Below, piece after piece: positions 13,443 through 20,858 of a stretch of DNA of 47,558 bases (positions are counted from its first letter, which is position 1; each line of letters opens with the position of its first letter). The position numbers were made by a program, and so were the translations under genes. Source of the DNA: a virus; IMG/VR virus record IMGVR_UViG_3300025728_000015, positions 1 to 47,558 of that record; one strand, written 5' to 3'. The notes under the pieces are model-generated. The model was given only the letters and a program-made list of their open reading frames with translations, ran no database searches and was not told the DNA's origin.

Positions 13443-14081
13443 ATGTCAGAAGTAACTTTAACGCAAGAACAATTAGTAGAGGCTTTAGAAGCAAATCCAG
13501 AAATGAAAGCAAGCTTAACAGCAACATTATTATCAGAAGAAGCTTTCGTAGCATTTGCCGAGACGGATGCAGGAAAGAAAGCTATTCAACCTAAGTTAGA
13601 TTCATTCGCTTCACAGGCAATCAATACTTGGAAGAATAACAACTTAGATAAAATCAAACAAGAAGCCGTACTACAAGCTAACCCTTCAGACACTCCAGAG
13701 CAACGTATGATTAAAGAGTTGCAAATGAAGTTTGAAGCATCGGAGAAGAGCAAGGCACTAGCTGAGCAGAAGGCTTATGCTATTAATCTAGCTAATCAGA
13801 AAGGATTACCTGTAGAGTTAATTGATCCTTTCGTTAAAGATAACACGGAAGATACAGTGCGTAGCTTGAACCAGTTCGAGATGGCATTCAAGTCAACTTT
13901 ACAGCAAGCTATCGAGCAACACACTGGAGGTCAAGGTCGTCAACATCTTCCACAGAATCCAAACGTTCAAGAGAACACTCAAGCTCCAGTACGTAGCTTT
14001 GGAGAAATGTCACTAGCTGAGAAGCAACACTTATACGCTACTGACCGTACACGTTACGAAGCTTTACAGGCTCAGGGATGA
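13443..14081 (+). CDS. Capsid scaffold protein
   Basis: The 212-residue protein is acidic and almost wholly helical, with a central coiled coil (about 95-125, MIKELQMKFEASEKSKALAEQKAY) and a Gln/Pro-rich low-complexity stretch before a short C-terminal helix. This is the usual form of scaffolds that guide shell assembly and leave before packaging. It sits directly before the capsid gene. GAAAGGGGAAAAT precedes the ATG. A strong hairpin follows its stop. Confidence 0.85.
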   Translation: MSEVTLTQEQLVEALEANPEMKASLTATLLSEEAFVAFAETDAGKKAIQPKLDSFASQAINTWKNNNLDKIKQEAVLQANPSDTPEQRMIKELQMKFEASEKSKALAEQKAYAINLANQKGLPVELIDPFVKDNTEDTVRSLNQFEMAFKSTLQQAIEQHTGGQGRQHLPQNPNVQENTQAPVRSFGEMSLAEKQHLYATDRTRYEALQAQG

Positions 14082-14084
14082 GCC

Positions 14085-14111
14085 TTGCCTTAGGTGAGAC
14101 TCCTAAGGCAA
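14085..14111 (+). other. Intercistronic hairpin before the capsid gene
   Basis: TTGCCTTAGG and CCTAAGGCAA make a perfect ten-base stem around TGAGACT. No T-run follows, so it is more likely an mRNA-stability or processing hairpin than a terminator. A similar hairpin with loop TGAGAAT lies at 26594-26618. Confidence 0.7.
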
Positions 14112-14152
14112 AACTTTAAAACTAAACTCAAACAGAAAAGGATGATTATATT

Positions 14153-15040
14153 ATGGCATTACAAGTTAAATTAGGCGAAGGTTTTTGGAAGCCAGGTCAA
14201 GCAGGTTTAACAGGAACTACAGATACAACTGATGTACAAGCTATTATCCCTCAGGTTATGGCTGACAGTATCGCTCAAAAGATGGGCAAGCTTATCCGTT
14301 TCGCTCCATTAGCTATGGTTGATACTCGACTAGTTGGCTCAGCAGGTTCTTCTATCACGTTACCTACATGGGCTTACATTGGAGATGCTAACATTGTAGA
14401 TGAGGGTGGCACTGTAACTCGTGAGGAAATCAAAGCATCAAGCAAGTCATTCGTAATTCACAAAATCGCTAAAGATATCCAAGTAACTGATGAAGCTGAA
14501 GGCGCAACTAATGGTGCAGTCTTAAATGAAATCGACGGTCAATTAGCAGTATCTATCGCTCAAACGGTTGACAAATCAGTTGTTGAAGTATTACGTGCAG
14601 GTGCTACAGCTAATGAGATTAACAAGAAAACTGTAGAGTTAACACAAGCAGGTTTAGCACAATTACGTGTAGCTTTCGGTGAGGACATCGAAGATACTGT
14701 ACTAGTTATCGCTTCAGTAGACTACGGTAAGATTTTAGCAATGAAAGAATTCGTAGCAGTTCTTCAAGGACAAGCTTTCATGGCAGGACACGTTGGTCAC
14801 GTAATGGGATTAAACATTGTAATCTCTGATCGCTTAAATGAGAACGAATCATTCCTAGTACGTGCAGGCGGATTAGCTATCTCTTACAAGCGTCAAGTAC
14901 ACTTCGAAGTTGAACGTTTAGCTCAACAACGCTCTAACGCTTACTGTGCAGATTTACACTACGTAACTTACATCCGTGATGCATCTAAACTTCAAGGTGT
15001 AACATTCAAGGAAGCGACTGCACCTGAAGAGGGAAAGTAA
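14153..15040 (+). CDS. Major capsid protein (N4-gp56 family)
   Basis: The 295-residue protein shows the N4-gp56-type pattern: IIPQVMADSIAQKMGKLIRF (about 31-50), then ITLPTWAYIGDA (64-75), KDIQVTDEAEG and a hydrophobic domain near the C-terminus. It uses the HK97 fold in known relatives and makes the shell. Codon use is cleaner and more T-ending than its neighbours, as expected for the most abundant protein. The zero-frame stop TAA (15038-15040) directly follows a GGGAAAG slippery site. AAAGGATG precedes the ATG. Confidence 0.95.
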   Translation: MALQVKLGEGFWKPGQAGLTGTTDTTDVQAIIPQVMADSIAQKMGKLIRFAPLAMVDTRLVGSAGSSITLPTWAYIGDANIVDEGGTVTREEIKASSKSFVIHKIAKDIQVTDEAEGATNGAVLNEIDGQLAVSIAQTVDKSVVEVLRAGATANEINKKTVELTQAGLAQLRVAFGEDIEDTVLVIASVDYGKILAMKEFVAVLQGQAFMAGHVGHVMGLNIVISDRLNENESFLVRAGGLAISYKRQVHFEVERLAQQRSNAYCADLHYVTYIRDASKLQGVTFKEATAPEEGK

Positions 15041-15150
15041 AACCTCCTGAGGGGAAACCTGAAGAGGTAGAACCTCTAGAGGAATCTCCAACGGAGAATG
15101 AAGCTCCTCCTTCAAAAGAGGAAATCATTAAGGAAGCTAGTGGGGAGTAA
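14153..15150 (+). CDS. Frameshift-extended major capsid protein (332 aa)
   Basis: A -1 shift at 15031-15037 bypasses the TAA and continues in an open frame to TAA at 15148-15150, adding 37 residues rich in Glu and Pro (starting VKPPEGKPEEVEP). The open frame exactly fills the otherwise unexplained gap between the capsid gene and the next gene. Two-length capsid proteins made by -1 shifting are known in T7 (gp10A/10B). The extension probably forms a surface decoration (inference). Confidence 0.75.
15031..15037 (+). promoter_or_regulatory. Slippery site G GGA AAG for -1 frameshifting
   Basis: It has the canonical X-XXY-YYZ form in the correct phase, immediately before the TAA. Downstream, AGAGGT-AGA-ACCTCT (about 15063-15077) and CCTC/GAGG segments can form a stimulatory hairpin or pseudoknot. 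Confidence 0.75.
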
Positions 15151-15163
15151 TCCTCCCTAGCTT
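15134..15163 (+). other. Hairpin at the end of the extended capsid frame
   Basis: AAGCTAG (15134-15140) pairs with CTAGCTT (15157-15163), continued by a GGGGA/TCCTC-type inner stem around GTAA. The -1 frame stop lies in the loop. No T-run follows, so it may stabilise or process the capsid mRNA. Confidence 0.6.
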
Positions 15164-15185
15164 TACCTTATAAGAGGTGAAACAT

Positions 15186-15596
15186 ATGAGCGTCACAAAA
15201 GGATTTATCAATGATGAAGATTTAGATCCAATCTACATTGCTCAACTTGTAAGTGACATCAAACCAATGCTTCAAGGTATCACTGGAAAGACTACTGCAA
15301 TGGATGAGATATTACTAGAGAGTACAATCACCAAAGTATTGATATACATCAACGGACTAGTTCTCCCTAAAGCGTTATACTTAACAGTCGCTGAAATGTG
15401 TGCTAGACAGCTTGTAGACTACGAAGGTGGTCTTACTTCTGAGAAGGGTGAAGGAGCTGTTAAGAAAGTACAACGTGGCGGATTCACTCAAGAGTTTGAA
15501 ACTAAGCAGGCATCTTCAAGCATACCACGAGGTACTCAATTCATGCAAGACTATGTTAAGTTCCTTAATCGTTTTAGAAAGATGAGGACGATATAG
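15186..15596 (+). CDS. Head-tail connector (adaptor) protein
   Basis: ATG 15186 is chosen because AAGAGGTG lies seven bases upstream; the GTG at 15177 is part of that site. The 136-residue protein is helical, with a hydrophobic helix LPKALYLTVAEMCARQLVDY in the middle and a basic end. Its location directly after the capsid gene is where adaptor proteins that dock on the portal are encoded. Assigned mainly by position and fold type. Confidence 0.65.
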   Translation: MSVTKGFINDEDLDPIYIAQLVSDIKPMLQGITGKTTAMDEILLESTITKVLIYINGLVLPKALYLTVAEMCARQLVDYEGGLTSEKGEGAVKKVQRGGFTQEFETKQASSSIPRGTQFMQDYVKFLNRFRKMRTI

Positions 15597-15597
15597 T

Positions 15598-15672
15598 ATG
15601 GAAACATTAAAGGATAAATTCTGGACAGTTTACTATTATGTCGCACTCTTCATAGAAGGGATGAGACGTTAA
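15598..15672 (+). CDS. Tiny peptide, 24 aa, in the connector cluster
   Basis: GATGAGGACG lies just upstream and the ATG follows the previous stop by one base. The product has an aromatic hydrophobic middle (WTVYYYVALFIEG) flanked by charged residues, so membrane association is possible. Its stop overlaps the next tiny ORF. Conservation would be needed to be sure it is real. Confidence 0.4.
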   Translation: METLKDKFWTVYYYVALFIEGMRR

Positions 15673-15767
15673 TGAAGTTTGGATGGAAGATGGATTTTTA
15701 TCTGATTGCTTTTGGTATCCTATGGGCACTAGCTACTCCCATTAGATGGATAAGGAAGTGGTTTTAA
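15672..15767 (+). CDS. Tiny membrane peptide, 31 aa, in the connector cluster
   Basis: The start and stop each overlap a neighbouring stop or start (TAATG on both sides). The product is MKFGWKMDF, then a hydrophobic segment (YLIAFGILWALATPI), and a strongly basic end. This is the positive-inside layout of a one-pass membrane peptide. The next gene's AAGGAAG site lies in its last codons. Confidence 0.45.
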   Translation: MKFGWKMDFYLIAFGILWALATPIRWIRKWF

Positions 15768-16150
15768 TGGCTTACAAATCCCCAAAGAATTATATTGAAG
15801 AAACCTATGATGCTTTGATGGAAGTTGTCCGAGAAGAAGATGTAAAGCAATCCAACGGTTCGTACAAAACTGAAAAGGTTAAAGTCTATGAAGCACAGCC
15901 TTGTGGGATATACGTGCATCGAGCTGAAGAGTTTGACAGACGTAGAAGTGTTCAACCTGAAACGGGTGACTTCCGTATCTTCTGTGATAACCTTCTTTTG
16001 ATTTACAAAGGAGATAGAATCAACTTCACTCAATACGGTAGAACTTACAAGACTATCTGTGGTGATCCTATCGTATATGAGACTCATCAAGAGATTGTTT
16101 GCCGTCAAGAATCTGTAGCGTCAGGAGCTTATCGAGATGGCGAGATTTAG
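15767..16150 (+). CDS. Head-closure (stopper) protein
   Basis: ATG 15767 (MAYKSPKN) is preferred over an upstream ATG at 15746 because AAGGAAGTGG sits just before it. The 127-residue protein is beta-rich in the second half (GDFRIFCDNLLLIYKGDRINFTQYGRTYKTI). This is typical of the small barrel proteins that close the portal channel after packaging. It overlaps the next gene by 14 bases. Assignment rests on order and secondary structure. Confidence 0.65.
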   Translation: MAYKSPKNYIEETYDALMEVVREEDVKQSNGSYKTEKVKVYEAQPCGIYVHRAEEFDRRRSVQPETGDFRIFCDNLLLIYKGDRINFTQYGRTYKTICGDPIVYETHQEIVCRQESVASGAYRDGEI

Positions 16151-16526
16151 AGCTACTGTAAACGATAGAGTCTTACGAGCTAAGCTATCGAGGATGTATC
16201 GAGGACTTGGAACTGAAGGAGAGACAGCCGTTAAGAATGCTTCAACAGCAGGACAGCGAGAAGCTATCAAGGGAGCGCCTAGAGAGACAGGAAACCTTAA
16301 GAGGTCTATCCAGTTGAAGCCTATCCAGAAAACCTCAACAGGGATCATTGGAGGTTTTGATGCTTCTGTAAAGTATGCATCTCCTCAGAACTATGGGTTT
16401 GTGCACAATAGATCAGGACGATTCATTGAAGGTAAGTTCTTCATGGAGAAAGGCTACCAAGCATCTCTAGTTAGGTTGGAAAAGGAAGTACAGAAAGCTA
16501 TTAAGAAATTTATCTCTGAAGGGTGA
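16137..16526 (+). CDS. HK97 gp10-like tail completion protein
   Basis: The 129-residue protein contains AIKGAPRETGNLKRSI (about 42-57), the conserved APxxTGxLxxSI signature of the HK97 gp10 family, and YASPQNYGFVHNRSGRF with the usual Y-G pair. These proteins lie at the neck and help join tail to head. It is encoded between the stopper and the tail terminator, as usual. The start overlaps the upstream gene. Confidence 0.85.
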   Translation: MARFRATVNDRVLRAKLSRMYRGLGTEGETAVKNASTAGQREAIKGAPRETGNLKRSIQLKPIQKTSTGIIGGFDASVKYASPQNYGFVHNRSGRFIEGKFFMEKGYQASLVRLEKEVQKAIKKFISEG

Positions 16527-16531
16527 TACAC

Positions 16532-16921
16532 ATGTCAGATATGGCTGGAACTTGGTATTACACGGAAGATGTTCAGCAATCTTTTGAGGATGCCCTTGTA
16601 AGGGAAATACTTGAAGTATTCGGAGAGGACACTAAAGTATACTCCCAAGCTAAGACAGGACAGATTCCTCCAGAGTGTGTCATCTTCACTGCAAAGCCAA
16701 TGAACTTCATGAGAGCTTCTGATTACGTCCAGAGGAGAACTGTTATGATTGACGTAGCAGTTGTAACCGAAAAGGGAAAGAACTGGGCGTACAATATGCT
16801 CATGAAGATGAAGTCCCTCAACATTGGAGACGTCAAAAAGGTTATCCCTTCTGGACGGTTCTCAGAGGTTGACGGGATCGTACACTTCACCTCTTACATT
16901 TATCTTGTAGAGGTAGATTAA
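16532..16921 (+). CDS. Tail terminator protein
   Basis: ATG 16532 is chosen; the GTG at 16523 belongs to the GAAGGGTG ribosome-binding site. The 129-residue protein has a helix followed by beta strands (ECVIFTAKPMNFM, TVMIDVAVVTEKGKNWAYNMLMKM, GIVHFTSYIYLVEV). This alpha/beta layout matches tail terminators that cap the tail tube. It directly precedes the tail tube gene. Assignment by order and fold pattern. Confidence 0.65.
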   Translation: MSDMAGTWYYTEDVQQSFEDALVREILEVFGEDTKVYSQAKTGQIPPECVIFTAKPMNFMRASDYVQRRTVMIDVAVVTEKGKNWAYNMLMKMKSLNIGDVKKVIPSGRFSEVDGIVHFTSYIYLVEVD

Positions 16922-16943
16922 TTAGAAAAGGAATGATTCATAT

Positions 16944-17549
16944 ATGGCATCACCAGCACGCCGTAGAGGCACAACAATTATCGGTATCGACAAAGCATAC
17001 TTCGCTCCATTCATGGATGAGACTGCTGAAACTTACGAGGTACCATTCGCTCTAGACCCTATCCAGACTTTCTCTGTAGAGCCTCAAACGAATACATCTT
17101 CTCAATACGGAGACAACATCGCTATTGAGACAGCATCTGCAATGGGAACTATTGATGGGACAGCAACCTTCACAGGATTGACTCCTGAGATTGAAGCTAA
17201 AATCCTTGGAGCAACTTATGTACCAGCAGACCGTCGAGTTATTAAATCAGCTTCAGACGTTGCACCTATGGGAGCATTCTTATATCGCCGTATGAGAGCT
17301 GACGGAGGTTTCCGCTACAAAGTATTCTACCGTGGACGTTTCTCTCTTCCTAACGAGGAAACAAACACTAAGGAAGATCAAGTAGACTTCCAAGGATCAG
17401 AGTTGGCTATCACGTTCGCTCCTCGTCTTTCAGACCAAGTTTACGAGATGAGTATCGATGCTGACAAGGCTACATCTGAGAAACCTGATAAGTGGGCAAC
17501 AGAGTTCTTCAAGAAAGTATTAATGCCTACTGAGAATCCAGCAGGCTAA
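16944..17549 (+). CDS. Major tail (tube) protein
   Basis: The 201-residue protein begins with a basic N-terminus, and TFSVEPQTNTSSQYGDNIAIETASAM (cited by its ends) marks the conserved strand region of siphophage tube proteins. An LTPEIEAKILGA helix follows, then a beta-rich half with YRRMRADGGFRYKVFYRG. Many copies stack to form the tail tube. AAAAGGAATG precedes it. Its codon use is similar to that of the capsid gene, consistent with high expression. Confidence 0.85.
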   Translation: MASPARRRGTTIIGIDKAYFAPFMDETAETYEVPFALDPIQTFSVEPQTNTSSQYGDNIAIETASAMGTIDGTATFTGLTPEIEAKILGATYVPADRRVIKSASDVAPMGAFLYRRMRADGGFRYKVFYRGRFSLPNEETNTKEDQVDFQGSELAITFAPRLSDQVYEMSIDADKATSEKPDKWATEFFKKVLMPTENPAG

Positions 17550-17568
17550 GAAGTAAATAAACTAAAAA

Positions 17569-17591
17569 GAGGGGCGCTACGGTGACCCCTC
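17569..17591 (+). other. Intercistronic hairpin after the tail tube gene
   Basis: GAGGGG (17569-17574) pairs with CCCCTC (17586-17591) around an 11-base loop. There is no strong T-run (AAATATAACTTT). It may set relative mRNA levels between the tube protein and the chaperones. Confidence 0.55.
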
Positions 17592-17616
17592 AAATATAAC
17601 TTTGGAGGTTATTAAT

Positions 17617-17913
17617 ATGGAATTAACTATCAAAATTAACGGTGAAGATAAAACATTTAAGCAACCTGAAATCTTAATGGCTATCCGCTTCAAGCAAGCT
17701 GTAAAGTGGGCTTCAGCTATCGAGAAAGACTTCTCAGTTGAGACTCTTGAGGGAGCTGTACAGTTTATCGCAAATGATTTATATGTAGGACAGTTCACTG
17801 CTGATGAGTTCTGGGAAGGTGTACACACTGAGGATTTAGTTGACTACTTACGAGATGCATTAACTTCTCCTATGATGCGTATGCAAGGTAAGCTTGAACC
17901 ATTAAAAAACTAA
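17617..17913 (+). CDS. Tail assembly chaperone, short form
   Basis: ATG 17617 is chosen because GGAGG (17604-17608) precedes it; a TTG at 17602 is part of that site. The 98-residue protein resembles gpG-type chaperones: a beta-rich N-terminus (LTIKINGEDKTF) and a helical rest. It binds the tape measure during tail assembly. It ends in AAA AAC TAA, where a slippery heptamer allows the longer fusion. Confidence 0.85.
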   Translation: MELTIKINGEDKTFKQPEILMAIRFKQAVKWASAIEKDFSVETLEGAVQFIANDLYVGQFTADEFWEGVHTEDLVDYLRDALTSPMMRMQGKLEPLKN

Positions 17914-18170
17914 AACAGTCTACAGCAAAGAAGATGGTCATGGACGATAATCCTCTGCTTGCTTCTATGGGTGTAGACGCTTCACCTATGCAGTCATACA
18001 TTATGAAGTTCTACGATACTCACATTCAAGCAGGACAGATCATAAGTGATATCGACAAGCAGGACATCCTAGCTTACACGGAACTTGTAGTGTATAAAGC
18101 TGTTACTGATTATGTCAAGAAACTTTCTGAGATTGATGCTTCTGGAGGAGGCAGTGCAGGTTCTCTATAG
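17617..18170 (+). CDS. Tail assembly chaperone, -1 frameshift fusion (gpGT-like, 184 aa)
   Basis: A -1 shift on AAAAAAC (17904-17910) continues in frame through the ORF that holds ATG 17934 and ends at 18170, adding 86 residues. This gpG/gpGT arrangement is conserved across long-tailed phages and the gene order here is exactly right. The downstream ORF lacks a good ribosome-binding site of its own, which supports synthesis by frameshift. Confidence 0.85.
17904..17910 (+). promoter_or_regulatory. Slippery site A AAA AAC for -1 frameshifting
   Basis: It is a canonical heptamer in the right phase, one codon before the TAA at 17911-17913. No strong stem-loop is evident directly downstream, as is common for tail chaperone shifts. 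Confidence 0.85.
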
Positions 18171-18213
18171 AGTGTAGCCTCCTCCGAATAAATCTAGAAA
18201 GGAATGAAACTTA

Positions 18214-20823
18214 ATGGCTCAAAACGAAAGAATGGGCGTCGACGTCGTCCTCAATGATGGAAACTTTAGAGCAGGCGTCGGAAGGATGGTAACTGAACTT
18301 AATAGAGTTAACCGTACAGCAGGAGATACCACTAAAGCTGGCGAGAAGATGGGAAGCGGATTTGCTTCTTCCTTTAAAGCGATGATTGTCCCTACTGCAG
18401 TCCTAGGTGGATTTGTCGCAGTAGGTAAAGCCATCTCAGGAGCTGTCTCTGTAGGTATGGACTATACTAAGCAGATGTCCAAAGTAGAAGCTATCTCTGG
18501 ATCAACTTCTTTACAGATGGCGGAACTTGGAAGTAATGCTCGTAAGTTAGGTGCTGAGACTAGATGGTCAGCTACCAACGTAGCAGAAGCCTATGAGTAT
18601 ATGGCTATGGCAGGTTGGAACTCCAACCAGATGCTTGACGCATCTCTACCGTTACTTAACTTAGCGACAGCAGGGGCGCTTGACTTAGGTAAGGCGGCGG
18701 ATATCGTTACAGATACAATGACGCCTTTCGGACTTGTTGCATCAGAAGCTGGGCGTGTAGCTGACGTTTTCGCAGTTGCTCAATCGAAAGCAAACTTAAA
18801 TGTTGAGATGCTTGGAGAGACTATGAAGTATGCGGCACCAATCGCATCAACCTTCGGAGCAAGCTTGGAAGAGACTACTGTAATTGCTATGCAGTTTGCC
18901 AACGGAGGTATCAAAGCTTCGATGGCAGGTACAGCTTTACGTGCAGGTTTATCTCGACTAGCGTCACCCCCTAAGGCGGCTGCTAAGGCGCTTGATGAGA
19001 TGGGAGTGTCAACTAAGCAGGCAGACGGCAACATGAAAGACTTAGGAACTATCATTGGAGAGATGTCTCCTAAGTTCCTTAAGATGAGTGAGTCTCAACA
19101 GATTGCTACTGCAAAGGCTATCTTCGGAGAGGAAGCCTATGCAGGTTGGGTAATGGTTCTAAAGAATGGACTACCTGAGTTTGAACGTATGAAGGGACTT
19201 CTAGATACTTCAGCAGGATCAGCGGATGTTATGGCTAAGGTTATGGCGAACAACTTATCAGGGGCAGTCGATAATGCAAGCTCAGCTCTAGAGAATCTAG
19301 GACTTATCCTCTTCAGTCGTATCGAAGGAGGACTTGTTTCAGCAACTAATGGCTCCATCGGGCTTATGGAGAGCTTAACTAAGACGATTGATCCTACAAA
19401 CACTTTAGTTGAAGCTACGAAGTTACTACAAGCCGAAGAGATGAAACGTTCACAGTCAATGGCTATATTAGATAATGCTCTCGCTAAAGGAAACATTACT
19501 CAGGCAGAGTACAACCAGAAGATGCTCGAGACTAATCAGAGGTTTAATGAGAACACAACTGCTGAGGGGATATACAAGCAGAAACTTGAAGAGTTGGACG
19601 CTCAATTAGCGTCTGGACAGTTGACTCAAGAGCAATACAACAAGAAGAAAGAAGAAGGAAAGCTCTGGTCAGACGCAATGGGAGAATCAGTTGCTAAGGA
19701 ACAAGCCCATCAGCAATCCTTAGGAGAGAAGATCCAATGGCTTCAAGGAATCTTTGAGAAACTCTGGGAAGTTGTCAAGCCCTTATGGGATGACATGAGT
19801 AAATTCATAGGTGAGCAGATTGAGAAAATCAAGAAATTCATAGACACCAACGGTAAGGATATCGAAACTGTATGGAATGCAGTCTGGACAGTAATTAAAT
19901 TCTTTACAGAGTCAATCTGGGAAGGAATCAAGGATATTATCTCGGGAGCTATTGATATCATCATGGGCATCATTAAAGTCTTCGCAGGGATACTTGAGGG
20001 AGACTGGTCTAAAGTCTGGGAAGGTGTCACTGACATTGTAGGTGGCGCTATAGATGTCATCTGGGGAATTATCCAAGTAGGTTTCGGAAGCTTCCTTAAA
20101 GCCCCTCTAAAGTTAGGTAAGGACTTACTTAAGTGGGCTAAGGATACGTTCGTGAATCTCGGAAAGAACATCAAAGGATACATCGACGATATTGTCTCAA
20201 AAGGTGCTGAAGGGTGGAACAAATTCATTGACGATGCTAAGCGCATTATGGGAACTATTAAGAAGTGGATAACTAACCCTATAGACGAAGCCAAGAAGGT
20301 CTTAGAGGGAATCGACTGGGGAAGCGTTGGTCGAGGACTGATCCAATCCTTAATAGACGGTATCTGGTCGATGACTAAATGGCTAGGAACTACAGTTTCC
20401 TCCGTAGGTTCAATGCTTAATCCTATCAAGTGGTTCCGTGCTCCTGATACTCCAGTAGGTAGAATCTCAGGAGGTCAGCTACAAAGCCCTGATGCTGAGT
20501 ACGCTCCGTCAGCACTTCCTGTAGGGATGTTACAAGCCCCTCAAGGTATCGCTGGATTGTCTGCTGTAATGGACATGGTAAACAACTCCATCAGTTCCCT
20601 TGACAGTGTTAGCTATGCAGGTCAACGTGGAGGTCGATACTCTTATGACTCACCTCAAGGAGACATCGGTGCAGGTGAACAAGGCGGAAGCATCGTAGTT
20701 CAAGTTCCTGTATATCTTGACAAGTATCAAATTGCAAGCGCAACTGGAGAGGTTAACCAACGAGAAGCAAAACGATTAGACTCTAGAACTATTAGAGGAT
20801 CAAACGGTAGTAAGTATTTTTAG
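18214..20823 (+). CDS. Tail tape measure protein (TP901 type)
   Basis: The 869-residue protein has a hydrophobic Gly/Ala-rich segment (about 58-80), the TP901 core (about 95-300, with ARKLGAETRWSATNVAEAYEYM), a Glu/Gln-rich coiled coil (about 400-510) and a second hydrophobic block (about 550-640). It sets tail length and is ejected with the DNA. At about 0.15 nm per residue the tail would be about 130 nm (family rule of thumb). No lytic transglycosylase domain is evident. AAAGGAATG precedes the ATG. Confidence 0.95.
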   Translation: MAQNERMGVDVVLNDGNFRAGVGRMVTELNRVNRTAGDTTKAGEKMGSGFASSFKAMIVPTAVLGGFVAVGKAISGAVSVGMDYTKQMSKVEAISGSTSLQMAELGSNARKLGAETRWSATNVAEAYEYMAMAGWNSNQMLDASLPLLNLATAGALDLGKAADIVTDTMTPFGLVASEAGRVADVFAVAQSKANLNVEMLGETMKYAAPIASTFGASLEETTVIAMQFANGGIKASMAGTALRAGLSRLASPPKAAAKALDEMGVSTKQADGNMKDLGTIIGEMSPKFLKMSESQQIATAKAIFGEEAYAGWVMVLKNGLPEFERMKGLLDTSAGSADVMAKVMANNLSGAVDNASSALENLGLILFSRIEGGLVSATNGSIGLMESLTKTIDPTNTLVEATKLLQAEEMKRSQSMAILDNALAKGNITQAEYNQKMLETNQRFNENTTAEGIYKQKLEELDAQLASGQLTQEQYNKKKEEGKLWSDAMGESVAKEQAHQQSLGEKIQWLQGIFEKLWEVVKPLWDDMSKFIGEQIEKIKKFIDTNGKDIETVWNAVWTVIKFFTESIWEGIKDIISGAIDIIMGIIKVFAGILEGDWSKVWEGVTDIVGGAIDVIWGIIQVGFGSFLKAPLKLGKDLLKWAKDTFVNLGKNIKGYIDDIVSKGAEGWNKFIDDAKRIMGTIKKWITNPIDEAKKVLEGIDWGSVGRGLIQSLIDGIWSMTKWLGTTVSSVGSMLNPIKWFRAPDTPVGRISGGQLQSPDAEYAPSALPVGMLQAPQGIAGLSAVMDMVNNSISSLDSVSYAGQRGGRYSYDSPQGDIGAGEQGGSIVVQVPVYLDKYQIASATGEVNQREAKRLDSRTIRGSNGSKYF

Positions 20824-20858
20824 GCGGAAGCCGAATAAGTTTAAGGAGATGAAACTTT

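Noticed and set aside
14085-14111. Intrinsic terminator between scaffold and capsid genes
   Set aside because: The stem is perfect but no T-run follows, and the capsid gene has no promoter of its own downstream.
19743-20429. A 228-codon minus-strand ORF under the tape measure gene
   Set aside because: It is a shadow of a repetitive coding sequence with no ribosome-binding site and opposite orientation to the operon.
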